In this document: positions 52,701 through 63,601 of the stretch, piece by piece
Layout of the letters: each line of letters opens with the position of its first letter
Numbering within the stretch: position 1 is the stretch's first letter
Assembly (NCBI RefSeq): GCF_000150275.1
Contig: NW_002060944.1
Span: 7,825,181 to 7,889,180 of the forward strand
DNA from: Trichoplax adhaerens
Lineage: Eukaryota > Placozoa > Uniplacotomia > Trichoplacea > Trichoplacidae
Length of the DNA: 64,000 nucleotides
Direction: 5' to 3'
The notes under the pieces: model-generated
Databases searched by the model: none
The model's input: only the letters and a program-made list of their open reading frames with translations
Told to the model about the DNA's origin: nothing
Made by a program: the position numbers and the translations under genes

Positions 52701-54352
52701 ACTGCACTTACTCTTTATGATTTTGTTAGCTATCAGCATAGGACTCATTATTTGCAGTCATCCTTTAACAATTACTTAACTGCCTTAGCACTAGTTATAA
52801 GCCACTCTTAGTTATTGGAGCTAGCCTTATTTTCTTTAACAGTAAACAATATCGATTGATTAAATACCAGATTGTTGTCGATTAATAATTCCATTGTAAG
52901 ACAACAATCAGTATTTTGGATATAACAGTTAATTTTAACAAGGAAACAATAGCTACGGAATGCACATGTAAGGTTTTTCAGTAACATGATAACTTGCACT
53001 TTTATGCAAGACTAATGGCTTTATCTGATCTATTCGAGACTATTATATTACTGCAAATAGCTTTTACATATAATTGTTGCTTACAATGCTAACTAAATCT
53101 TTTAATATTATTACTGTTGGAGTATAGCCTAACAACACGCGACTATTTTTGCTGTATGGTTCCGGCTAAAGTAACAACATGTCAACCTATAGCTATTGAA
53201 TTATTATCAAGTTGTCAGCATTTATTATCTCATCTATCCCTACGACTTTATATCTGGATTGTAGGTGGCGTAGCATTTATTGGTAATATATTAGTATTCT
53301 GCTTTCATTGGAAAAATTCATGTAAGGGTCGACCGAAGCAAGTATTTCGCCTATTGTTATTTAATTTAACTGTAGCCGATTTTTTAATGTCCATCTATTT
53401 GTTTATAATTGCGATCGCTGATCAATTTTATCATAATCATTATGGCCAATATTCAGAAAATTGGTTAAGGAGTACACCGTGTCTATTAGCCTTTTTCTTG
53501 GGTAGTTTATCGAGTATTATGTCGATCTTGATGATGCTGCTTATTAGTATTGATCTCCACTTACGTACTGTTGATCCGATCCGTTATCAAAGTCGGAATT
53601 ATAAGTATAACAGTTTTAGAACTACAATTATTCTATTCTGGTTGTCATGTCTATTGTATGTCGGAATACCTACTATTACAAGTGCTAATGCTGCTGGTAA
53701 TGATCGAGTTTATAAATATAGCAGCATTTGTATGCCAAGCAATGTAGATAATACTTATTTTAAAACATGGATTTTAATTATTACATTTTTAACTGCTGGT
53801 ATATGGCTAACAATTTGTGTATTATACTATTTAGTCTTTATAAAAGCATATCGAAGTAGTATTTCAGTACAACGTACATCAGCATCAGCAGACCGAAAAT
53901 TAGCGAGAAAACTATCCATCATATTATTAACTGATTTAATTTCATGGCTGCCTTACTATTTTATCATGTTCAAAGTCATGTGTACTAATACCATCGATAT
54001 CTTTGAGCTAAAATTTGTAATCATACTTGCATTACCAATTAATTCTGCCCTAAATCCGTTCTTGTATAGTTGTAATTATTTTACTACTCCATGTTTTTGC
54101 CGAAATGCTCAAATTGATAAACCAGTCACAGTTCGCCAACGTAGTAGATCGTCTGCTTCAGTTCGAGATACTAGCCCTAATCGAACTCTTGCTACTAATC
54201 ATGGTTATTCCGGTGAAAATAGAGTCCAGAATAATTGTAATAGTTCAAAACGAATGAATGCCTTAACAGAGTTTGGTCAATCTGAGACACGTCATAAAGT
54301 AATGACGATAAGAAGTAATGTTCAGTCGATGGCTAAAGTTTCAATCATTTAA
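34646..54352 (+). CDS. LGR gene B: giant LRR relaxin-receptor-like GPCR
   Basis: Tandem paralogue of gene A with the same plan. I resolve 52 exons totalling 5070 nt (1689 codons plus stop). It has a signal peptide, an LRRNT cap, 49 exons of LRR and hinge-proximal sequence, and a hinge-7TM-tail exon. Exons pair one to one with gene A, except that gene B keeps an intact exon (41178-41249) that is dead in gene A. Family LGRs of types A to C are known with roughly 9 to 17 repeats, so over forty is unusually long. One exon (51158-51235) is followed by AT instead of the GT donor present in gene A; if the exon is skipped, the frame is kept. The 7TM again has IDLH in place of D/ERY. The 411-codon final ORF has the longer tail. 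The ligand is unknown. Confidence 0.88.
35028..35469 (+). mobile_element. solo LTR, family I, intron 1 of gene B
   Basis: TGTCACAAACCAGCTTCGTG at the left and TTCACGGTAGTTCGTACCGTGACA at the right, each end foldable. It is flanked by a perfect 5 bp duplication TCTTA (35023-35027 and 35470-35474). It is very close in sequence to the inverted copy at 46554-46994, which suggests recent activity. Confidence 0.88.
35832..35961 (+). other. gene B exon 2, LRRNT cysteine cap
   Basis: Same 130 bp length and phase as in gene A. It reads FDCAVHCTCQKEIMQC and then MHEIP, keeping all four cap cysteines and the proline. It follows an acceptor TTTTTTAG and ends in a GTGAGG donor. Confidence 0.88.
46554..46994 (-). 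mobile_element. solo LTR, family I, antisense in an intron of gene B
   Basis: Reverse-complement copy of the element at 35028-35469, with only about a dozen visible differences over 440 bp. It begins TGTCACGGTACGAACTACCA and ends AAGCTGGTTTGTGACA on the + strand. The flanks CTTAA and CCCAT do not match, so the target duplication is lost or the copy arose by another route. It lies between LRR exons 46466-46531 and 47120-47191. Confidence 0.8.
51158..51235 (+). other. gene B LRR exon with a lost splice donor
   Basis: Homologous to gene A exon 26749-26826 (YLNDNQLTEFDVEDIFYGSD in B). In gene A the exon ends GAACT followed by GTAAGA. Here GAACT is followed by ATGAGT, with no GT at the boundary. 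Reading on gives an immediate TGA. Because the exon is symmetric (78 bp), skipping it would keep the frame. Whether gene B simply omits this repeat cannot be decided from DNA alone. Confidence 0.7.
52382..52665 (+). repeat. tandem repeat of about 142 bp, two units, in last intron of gene B
   Basis: Unit 1 (52382-52523) and unit 2 (52524-52665) both start GATTA(T/C)AAATCTATT and share TAGTAATCTCTATCTTGCT-like and TTCAAATT-like blocks in order. A third start (GATTGTAAATCC) follows at 52666. Diverged pieces of the same unit appear from about 52190. It is non-coding. Confidence 0.7.
53128..54352 (+). other. gene B last exon: hinge, 7TM and long tail
   Basis: The acceptor is GTATAG at 53122-53127. 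The hinge has DYFCCMVPAK, TTCQP and SSCQHLL. The 7TM landmarks are GNILVFC (TM1), NLTVADFLMSIYLFII (TM2), RSTPC (conserved TM3 cysteine), SIDLHLRT at the end of TM3 (no D/ERY arginine), TDLISWLPYY (TM6) and LPINSALNPFLY (TM7). The tail is rich in Ser, Arg and Asn and ends MAKVSII, about 40 residues longer than in gene A. The 3' half of this exon has a near-identical copy at 55786-56285. Confidence 0.92.
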
Positions 54353-55785
54353 ACTTTGGGTTCATTTCTATTTTTAGTGGAATATTTCCTAACGGTTATG
54401 ATATTGTTTAAAGCGCTATTTAGTAGTAAACCCCATAATTGATAAAATTGGTAGCTGTATTTGATTTGTTTGGTTAAAAAATGCTAGATATTATTGCCTT
54501 ACTAATATCAGAAAATATTTATTGCTGTATCTAATTTGTTTATTTAAAATATCAGATTTATTATTTTGCTGATATCAGAAATATTGATTGCAGTATCTGA
54601 TTTATTTGGACTACAAAATATTAGATATTATTGCGTTGCTTATATCAGATAAAATTTGGAATTGCCGATATTGGTCGTTGTTGATTATTAATAATAGTTG
54701 ATCTAGCTATAGTATTCCACATAGCCTGTGCGAATGGATGCACTGTAGATATGAAGATGATCAACATCATTCTTGCGGCGTTGGACATGAATAGAGAAAT
54801 AAATGGTATCTTAAATAGATAGATTCGTACTGCAGAATGGATTGCTTATCTACTATGAGAAAAATGTTCTGTTTAATTATCTTAACCTGATTACATGTGG
54901 TTTTGTGGCTCTGAATTGATCGGTTAAAATTATTTAAGAGCTGAATGGGATCTCATGTAATTTATTTGAGTTCAGAGCACTTTGCAATAGATTTATACTA
55001 CTAGGTAATTATAATTATTGCTCTACTACTCTCAGCCTCGATATGAAAGCCTCTCTTAAATTCTCACTTGATTTAAACAATTTATCTTGTGAGAATTAGA
55101 TTGTTTAAATCCCATAAGGTTAGATAGAATAATTGCATATTTTAATTACACGCCGATACCTACAAAGATTTCAGTAAATGCTAATAAATCCTAACTTTCT
55201 ATAGATTAGAAATGATGATAAATTTCAAATTGCTAAACTGATTCTGCCATTAGTGCAATATATCAGCATCAAAAGAATACAGTTCGAAAAATTAATGTAT
55301 AATTGCATTAAATGAGTATTTAATGCTGATATTAGCTATTTAAATTACCATTAGTAAATAATTTCTGTTTCTGAATGGTGCATCATCACATATTAAATAA
55401 TATATTAAGGTTTAGTACTCGCAGCAAAAGATCCGTTTCTATACTGTAAGTGAAGCTTTACACTATGTGTTTTTCTTGTCGAAAGATTTTGATTAAATCA
55501 TTAAATTTTAACGTTAGTAAGCTTATATAATTCCCGACAAACATCGACTCATAAGCTGTATCCCATGACTTGTTTAGTGTTATCTGGCGATATGGGAAGG
55601 ATTTCAGCTATTGATGATGCTTACTTGATTGGCTTCCTTGCAAGCTTCATTAAATACATTTAAATGCTCGTAAATTTAAATTGTGTTTCATTCTTGAACT
55701 ATGAAATAAATACATTTCCATCTTTTTTCTACAGTAGTTCTTTTAAGTCTGAATATGTGACAGAAATTGACTGAAACTTCATGCA
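54353..55785. other. intergenic region downstream of gene B
   Basis: Contains a tandem repeat just after the gene (54450-54655) and AT-rich sequence. A stretch near 55572-55645 can be read as a worn LRR (LSG, then RISAI and a GFL block) but has no donor and is out of the array phase, so it is at most a relic. No intact gene was seen. Confidence 0.5.
54450..54655 (+). repeat. tandem repeat of about 68 bp, three diverged units
   Basis: Units at about 54450-54519, 54520-54588 and 54589-54655 each carry TG(C/T)(A/T)GTAT(C/T)T(A/G)ATTT(G/A)TTT, then AGAT(A/T)TTATT and end in ATATCAGA. They lie about 100 bp past the gene B stop and are non-coding. Confidence 0.7.
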
Positions 55786-56721
55786 ATCAATTTTATCATA
55801 ATCATTATGGCCAATATTCAGAAAATTGGTTAAGGAGTACACCGTGTCTATTAGCCTTTTTCTTGGGTAGTTTATCGAGTATTATGTCGATCTTGATGAT
55901 GCTGCTTATTAGTATTGATCTCCACTTACGTACTGTTGATCCGATCCGTTATCAAAGTCGGAATTATAAGTATAACAGTTTTAGAACTACAATTATTCTA
56001 TTCTGGTTGTCATGTCTATTGTATGTCGGAATACCTACTATTACAAGTGCTAATGCTGCTGGTAATGATCGAGTTTATAAATATAGCAGCATTTGTATGC
56101 CAAGCAATGTAGATAATACTTATTTTAAAACATGGATTTTAGTTATTACATTTTTAACTGCTGGTATATGGCTAACAATTTGTGCATTATACTATTTAGT
56201 CTTTATAAAAGCATATCAAAGTAGTATTTCAGTACAACGTACATCAGCATCAGCAGGCCAAAAATTAGCGAGAAAACTATCCATCAACATAATTAACTGA
56301 TTTAATTTCATGGCTGCCTTATTATTTAATCGTGTATAAGGTTCTATTTACTAATAATATTGATATCTTTGAGCTAAAATTTGTAAACTTACATGCATTA
56401 CCAATTAATTCAGCTCTTACTCCGTTCTTATATAGTTGTAATTATTTTACTACTCCATGTATTTACCGAATTACTCAGGCTAACAAACCAACTATGGTAC
56501 GTTAACATAATAGATGATCGAGCGCCGTTCGTGATACTAGCCCTAATCAGACTTGTGCTACCGGTCATAGTTATTCGGGTGAAAATAGAGCCCAAGATAA
56601 TAATCCTAGTAGCTCGAAATCAATGAAAGCCTTCGAGAATTCCGATGAAGCTGCATTTCAATATGAATTTATGACGATAAAAGCTAATGATCGATCGACG
56701 ATTCGAATTTCAGAAGTTTAA
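55786..56721 (+). pseudogene. 5'-truncated, frameshifted LGR 7TM copy (gene C)
   Basis: Homologous to the gene B last exon from the end of TM2 to the tail stop (TAA at 56719-56721). The first 500 bp (55786-56285) match gene B 53421-53920, with no difference that I can see up to about 56140 and only about five after that. Then a one-base insertion (ATCAACATAATTAAC against ATCATATTATTAAC) puts TGA in frame. From there on, similarity to gene B drops to roughly 80% and further stops occur. TM1, the hinge and the LRR part are absent, so it is non-functional as a receptor. Confidence 0.88.
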
Positions 56722-57780
56722 ACTATGGATCTACCTCTAACTTAGGGAGTAATATTTCAGTATGTTAGCGATGATATTATACATAAAGTGTCCAAGGCTC
56801 ATTGATATTTCTATAAATTTTAATGCCCCATAAATAAATTTTAAGTATTGGAAACAATGGTAGACTCTAACTTACCGAATTTTTGGCAATACTGGTATAG
56901 TAGTCAGTGATGACGAAAAATTGGTGGTTTAATATAAGAAATTAGTAATTATAATAAAATGAATTTTCATGTGCCAACTGTAATATTTGTACTATTGACA
57001 AATAATTTCTGCTTACATATGAGATGCCATTGCCTATTTATTACTTACGTTGATTAATTATTTGTGTTAGAAGATTCCATGATGTATCACAATGACACGA
57101 TTAAGGTTATGACACTAGAAGATGCTATGAAATAAATATATTTTACCTTTGTTGTTCTAGTAATTCTACCTCGCGTAACATAACTTAGTATAAGATTGTA
57201 GATTATTAGTTTTGTTCATTGTGATGTACGGTGTTGCAGCCTTCCACATTTATCTAAGGCATATTTAGTAGCTCATAGTCATAGACTGTAATTAAATTCT
57301 ATGTTTGAGTATAGATGATCATGTACAGTTGGGTATAGAGTCAATATTGGTGCCAGAAGTAAAAATAGATATGTAACTTATATATTAGGTTATGATTAGT
57401 TCATCATACTTTGGCTGGTAGAGATAATATCTACGTTTTAATACTGTAGCTGTTGCCGCGTTGGATTAACTATTATCGATGATCCATTGTAAAGTCTTGT
57501 TACGATTAATCATCTGAATGAGTGTAAAATCTGGTACCAAGTGGTTATGCTGATTGTAGCTGCTAACACTAAAAAATAATATAAGCAGACGATTTTAGAT
57601 TATTCGATCGTTCTATTCAGAAATTTTTCTAGTAATAATTATATTCAGCTAAAGATCAGTGCCGTTAATGTAGTTTGACGAAAAATTAAAAATGAAAAAA
57701 TTAGTAATAAGTTGTAACAAAATTTCATGTGCATAATATAATAATTATACTAACAACAAATGATTTCCGTTTATATTTAT

Positions 57781-57894
57781 AAAATGATTACAGCTAATGA
57801 AATTGATATCTTCGAGCTTAAAGTTGTTATTATACTTGTTTTAACTATTAATTTGGTCTTAAATTCATTTTTATTCTGCAATAACTTTCATTAA
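57781..57894 (+). pseudogene. relic of an LGR TM6-TM7 segment
   Basis: Reads NEIDIFELKVVIILVLTINL, then VLNSFLF and a stop. This aligns with the gene A and B stretch DIFELKFVII...LPINSALNPFLY. The conserved NP of TM7 is NS here, and nothing upstream or downstream completes the domain. It is independent of pseudogene C, which has its own copy of this segment, so it marks a further lost LGR copy. Confidence 0.75.
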
Positions 57895-57928
57895 TTACTA
57901 TCGTATAGTTATAGTATCTCATCGTAAC

Positions 57929-58547
57929 TGTCGTGAAAGTAATCTTCGTGACCTATACTTTATTTCTATGTTACGTTCTATATATGTTTATATCTCAGAA
58001 ATGTTTTACGGTCTCCTTAATAGTAATTTTAGTGGTTAACAGCTCATATCATTAATTTAGGATTACATAGACTAAAATAGTAATTGCCAACCAGCTAAAC
58101 TGGATTATATCATCGCCTTTATGGTTGTTAAGGTTCAAAGTACAATTCCTAAGTTTAGAGGAAATGTCTTAATAGGATAGCTTTATATGTATCCGTTCAA
58201 CTATAATAAGCATTCAATATTTTAATACTGTTACAGTAAATTTAATAGGATTAGATTCTATCTAATTTGTACAGATAGAATCTCTTTAGGTATTAATTCA
58301 GTTAATTTCTAATAGACGAGGTGACTTGTGTAGCTAAACTGGTTTTAGGTCCGAAACCTATATAAACGGCGAGTTCGTCGACAATAAATTAGATTGTGAT
58401 TTTCTAGTAAGTCTTGAAGGTATCCCTGAGTTAAACCCTATCTGCCCTGGAATACCAATTATCTGGTATTCCAAATAATAGTAGTAAAGGGTAGAAATCA
58501 CTCTCTCAATCCTTGTTGCAAGTTAGGGCTATTCCTAGCTCGCAACA
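57929..58547 (+). mobile_element. solo LTR, family III, uninterrupted copy
   Basis: Starts TGTCGTGAAAGTAATCTTCG and ends with the hairpin GTTGCAAG...GCTCGCAACA. It is flanked by GTAAC (57924-57928) and GTAAT (58548-58552), a one-mismatch 5 bp duplication. An internal AATACCA...TGGTATT hairpin and CCTATATAAA (about 58367) are shared with the nested copy at 30841-32586. Confidence 0.8.
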
Positions 58548-59055
58548 GTAATAAAAAAAGAACTGATGATATTCCAAATTAGGCAGAAGATTGTCATCAT
58601 GACCAGTCTCTAAATTCGAGTCAATCTGATTATTACACCAGCCGAACACAAGACAATATTTATCCTCGTGACTTCGTATAATATCTTGTTAAGGTATTAC
58701 CTGACCGTTAAGATAGTTTAATAGTACTAGTTAAGATAACTAATACCTTAACGTGGATATTGTTTGTAATAGTTTATTGCGTATTTGATTTTGATTGTTA
58801 TTATATGTATAGATAGTAGGAAGGTGATTCAAGTTCTGGATAATGATAGGTGAACTAGACAACATACTTAGATTAAGATTAAGTATGAGAGATAGGTTAA
58901 AAATATTTACTGATAGAAAAGCTATGTAAGGAGCATCTCAGTTCGAGATGTCTCTCCTGGTAAGGTATAATAATAATAGTGTTATTTACAAATTAGACGG
59001 TTCCTATATAAATGGGAAAATTTTGAGTTATGTTAAGGTGTGAAAAGTTGTAGAA

Positions 59056-59669
59056 ATGGCTATGCTAATAAATGCTCCGCTCCGTCTTTATGGTAGTTTG
59101 CTATATATGTTTAACGTTTAATAAAAAGTCAGTAGTTATTTATAGACTTTTACCTTACATTTCTTTGTCGCAGAGTTTAAAGTGTGACTTCGTCTGATCA
59201 GAGATTGCATTATATTACGATTATGTCATGGTTAATAAATTCCAATACGCGATAACGCGAGCATCTAATGTTAAAACCATGAATACTTTTTAACATCAGT
59301 TGGAATGGCAATCTTGTAATGGTAGGATTTATTAAGATCTAATAAAATAATATTATATTCTTAATCCATATTATAGCTCATGAGTAACTAAAATCTTTAA
59401 TTACAGGACAGTCAACGGTATTCGATTGCTTGATTACGACTTACGTGAGTAACTTTAACTGAAAATTAAAAGTTAGAATTGAAATTGTATCTTATTAATG
59501 TAGTGGCCAATGCAAATTCTATGTTGTAAGATGTTATCACGATGTTAAATTATTTCACTAAGGTATTGTACGAATTACAAATGGATTAATTGACGGATAC
59601 CATTGTGGATTACTGCTATTGGCTGGTGCTATTTTCTATGTTGTTTATAAGACCAATAAGAAACTTTAA
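59056..59669 (+). CDS. possible small single-pass membrane protein gene (incomplete model)
   Basis: The last two exons are the best supported: 59407-59444 (TVNGIRLLDYDL) and 59563-59669. They join in phase and end with a hydrophobic segment (CGLLLLAGAIFYVVY) followed by KTNKKL and TAA, which looks like a C-terminal transmembrane anchor with a basic cytosolic end. A candidate first exon, 59056-59092 (MAMLINAPLRLYG), ends in GTAGTT. The middle exon or exons around 59190-59300 are unresolved (one candidate starts after CTGATCAG at about 59202). I do not recognise the family. The splice sites and TM-plus-basic end are suggestive, but chance is not excluded. Confidence 0.35.
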
Positions 59670-62073
59670 TATGCTAATTGAAATAGATAGCTGGATGATT
59701 ATTTAGATGCTAAAATACCCTAGTAATTGCTTTCACTTCGAAAGCTGCAATTTAGCAAATAACATCAAACTTTTCATCTCACAGTTCCTTATTAAAGCTT
59801 ATCTATAATAGGTTTCACTTGTTTTTAGTTTAAAATCATGCCTGATTAACATTCTAATCCTCTACATAGTATCAATATATTCAAGCATAGTAAAAAAATC
59901 CACTGTTTTACATTTACTGTTTATTAATTGAATGATAACTTAAACAAACTAACTCTAAACCATTAATGCTTATTAACCTATAATTTGTAGCACCTGCTTC
60001 ATTGTTTAGTACCGATCAGCAGGTGCATTTACAATAAAAGTTTTCTATTTGTTTTACGTTTTATTAATTTGGCAGAGTGTGAATTATTGATAAGCACGAA
60101 CATTTGTTTTTTTACTACTTTGCAATATGTCTCAACGAAAGTGGTCATTTTAAAGCGGATGATAATGAGAATTGCAACCTAGCGATGATGATATCAGCAG
60201 ATTCTATTTCAACTATAAATTAATTATTTTGAAAGACTATTATTAAACTGTCAATCAAATCATAGTTGCTATTTGCAGCGATAGAACGAGAACACATTTA
60301 TTTAGTAATCAGGAAATGATCGCTGGAAGCAGAAAATTTCCAATAAAAGAATTAAAATTAAAGTGCCTGATCAACGAAAATAGAAAATCATTATTCTTGT
60401 TTATCAGGTTTATATCTTTCAGTATAAGCAGGTCAATCATACTAGCTAATACACAAGCATAAATAGTAACAAATATTGGTATGGTGTATTCATATATATC
60501 TAGTGATAATAAAATAAATTCAATAAAGAATTATTAAAGTTATCAAATAAATTGATTTTTATTTTAAAATGTAAATTCAAAAATAAAGCAAGATTAATTA
60601 ATCTGAGAAAAATGATTAGTAAACTCTTGATTTCGTTATATGATTTCAATTTTAAATGTAACAGTTAATTATATCAAATAATTGCCATAGTCAACATTTG
60701 TGACAGTATTATATACTGTATTAGAGTAGAAATATCTATATTAGGATAATTCTGTTAGCCTATTCTTATTTAGTTAACTTCTAATTTGGATATACTGTGT
60801 TTTAATATAGCACTGACTTTTTATGATAGTGACACATATACACATACTGAAATTAATAGTTATAATAGGGAATGCGAATCATCTACTTACAGTTCGAATC
60901 GTTGTGATTGTAACCTACTTATGGTAGATTGTAAATTATCGTGGAAATGGTCCGTGATAGGACATATCGTAATCTGACTTTTCTGTATTAGTCATCAGAT
61001 GTCTATGTTCGTAAATACTGTTGTCTGCATTAAGGGAGCAGTAGCTAAAATTAATATTTAATTCAGTGAATGATTCCAAAGTTAATCATACTAACTATGA
61101 CTCATGAACTATTGAGGAAGAGTATATCAATGCAGTATATCGTGTAATAAAGAGGATTCTTAAACTTAGTGTTTAACGTAAAATACGAGGCGTCTAAGTC
61201 TTTGTGTAGTCTGCTAGTAGAGCAAAAGTATTTCTGATAGTGCAGATATCGTTCCTTGATACGTGGTTCAAGGAATTGACTTATTGATTGTACATTACGT
61301 TATCTTGTTGCAAAGCTGTTTTGTGACAATACTGTACTTGTTTATGTCTAATAATATCATATGCGGGCAGATCTAAAGATGACAGCAAGTCGGATCGCTT
61401 TTGTTTTTGGTATAGACTCATGATTATTATTTTATAAGCCGCATTGATGCCGCAAAAGAATATTATTTAAATAGATAATACTAAAATTTCTTCTTTCTTC
61501 ATTTACCTTATTTGTCAGTGAAATACTTTATACCGTAATCAGCAATGTCAACTTTAACCCCAATCTCTAAAGCTGATTGTATATATCGATGTTGCAAACG
61601 GTCGTTAGTAGAAATGTACACAGGGCTTTATTTTGTCATTTACTACAGAATAAGCTGGTATGTTATACGCGTATGCGTATAATTATATATCACCGTGGGT
61701 ACATGTGGAACATTATATTTTAATTTCATAATTAAAATTTTGCATTTTACTTATTTAACATTGAATCAATTTTGTTTAAACTAGAAGCCTTAAGAATGGT
61801 TTGTGAAGACGTTCATCTTATGATCCCGGAACATACCAAAATCATGATTGAAAGGCAACAGATATTATGACAATATATTTCTTAATCTATTTTTTTTTTA
61901 AATTCTATCATTAATAAATAAATTCCAATTCCAATACAGAACTCTAATTGTTATTTCTTATTATAATATAAATAGAGAAAATCCTATTCATTTTTTAATC
62001 AGTTCCCTACGACTGTAAGACTTTCCCCATCCGCTTTTTCTTAGTTATTAAATCCATCTAGTTACTTTTCGCC
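59670..62073. other. intergenic region upstream of LGR gene D
   Basis: AT-rich. Holds the family II solo LTR at 60699-61328. No coding exon is supported elsewhere. Confidence 0.5.
60699..61328 (+). mobile_element. solo LTR, family II, third copy
   Basis: Starts TGTGACAGTATTATATACTG (hairpin) and ends AGCTGTTTTGTGACA. It shares with the copies at 10817 and 30925 the blocks AGTAGAAATATCTA, GTAAAATACGAGGCGTC and TTATTGATTGTACATTACG. The flanks ACATT and ATACT give no convincing target duplication. Confidence 0.72.
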
Positions 62074-62137
62074 ATGAAAATAAGGTTACTATCATCATTT
62101 CAAAGTTTGATCATCATCTGCATTGCTCTATTTTGTG
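62074..62137 (+). CDS. LGR gene D, putative exon 1 (signal peptide), partial
   Basis: ATG at 62074 begins MKIRLLSSFQSLIIICIALF, then CG across the donor GTAAGA at 62138. It is exactly 64 nt, ends one base into a codon like gene B exon 1, and has a basic start plus hydrophobic core. Its downstream intron is invaded by a family I solo LTR, as in gene B. No LRRNT exon appears before the window ends, so the receptor identity is inference from position, length and phase. Confidence 0.45.
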
Positions 62138-62250
62138 GTAAGAGGACATTAAGTTTGTACGATGTAAATTTGATATAAATAGGTACGGCCTAAAATTCAC
62201 TTAAAGTCTGTTTAATCTTAAATAATAAGACAACGATAATAGGTAACTGG

Positions 62251-62587
62251 TGTCACAAACTCCCGTGTGACAAGATAAGGTTGTGATCTAATCTACGATC
62301 TCTTAATAATTCGTACGCCTTCGATTTCCGTTATACTTTTAACCTTAGGAACTAAGAACTAACTTTTATTAATTTGTCCAATCGTTTAAATAGATTTTAT
62401 CTACAAGCTTTTACACACCTCTTAGAATACTACTAATCCAACTATAGATATAAATGACCTTTAATACATCACAATTTAAATCGTACCGTCTACAATCTAT
62501 ATCTGGTTACATAATCTCCTCGGCTTACAATATCATTGTACCCGCAAAGCATGCTTTATTTTGGTACGGTGAGTTAGCACCGTGACA
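62251..62587 (+). mobile_element. solo LTR, family I, shorter subtype
   Basis: Starts TGTCACAAACTCCCGTGTGACA (hairpin) and ends GGTACGGTGAGTTAGCACCG then TGACA. ACTGG occurs just before the element and again at 62587-62591, giving a 4-5 bp duplication depending on where the last A is assigned. The body is about 100 bp shorter than the 35 kb copy. Confidence 0.75.
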
Positions 62588-63601
62588 CTGGATAAAATGT
62601 TCAAGTATAAATTTGGTGCTAAACTTTATTTTATGCCGTAATCATATCTATATGATATTCAGATAGGCGGTTTGCCTAGCTAAGTGCAGATATTGTCAAG
62701 GTTTTAAAGACCATCTTTAACTATAAATGTCTTGTTTTGATCGTTATACTGATAGTACATGAATTAGAGGAGTTTAGAAATCTACTGGTAAGATCGCCGT
62801 ATTTTTCTAGGCATTAATATGCATATCTCAATTCGTTTTTCGATTTTGTCTTACTCTGCCCATTAAATTGGTTTATCTCAACAGCTTGTTTATATATAGT
62901 ACTATATCTGATAACAATAGTTAAATAATTTCAAATTTGATATAATTGCAACTCTTTAACATCTTGAAATGGAAAAACTCATTTTTAACCGAGTAATTGC
63001 AATGATAAAATGAATTTTTTCCAATATCTCAGAAATTAACTTACGAGTCGTATAGTATAGAACTGAAAGTTAAATACTTATTAGCCAATTCCTTACGAAA
63101 TAATCTGCTTATACTTGGTAACTATATAATAATTTTCAAATGAACCAACTTATTATTATTTACGTAATTTATCGGAACCGCATGTTCAGGTAGATGCACT
63201 CTATTTTGTAGAATAAAAATTTTAAATAATTTTACGTACATTTATAGTTATTTTTGTGGTAGTAAACCGTCATAATCATCGTTATACGTTTATATTCTAT
63301 AGTTTTGGCGTTATTTCTTAAATTGTCTATTTTTCAAAATGTAAGTAAGAGAAAAATAAATACTGTTAACGAGTACAGATTGACGGATTGGATGGTTGCA
63401 GAATTTATAAAGTGATGGAAATTGTGATTGAGAGAAAAGTAATGCTTTCCAGTTTGTTGCCGCTTTAAATATATATATACTACGGCTATGCCTAAGTATA
63501 GAGTGAAATATGATCAGATTCATTCAAAAAATACTATTGAGGGATTGAATTGGCTATGTATGAATAACATGATTAAAGGGATATCGAACTTCAAGAACCG
63601 T

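Larger units (their letters stand above)
56722..59055. other. intergenic region downstream of pseudogene C
   Basis: Apart from the TM6-TM7 relic (57781-57894) and the family III solo LTR (57929-58547), this is AT-rich sequence with no supported exon. Confidence 0.5.

Noticed and set aside
53550-53747. Second-frame ORF within the gene B 7TM exon (and its copy at 55915)
   Set aside because: It overlaps the clearly coding 7TM frame. It repeats at 55915 only because the DNA is duplicated there.
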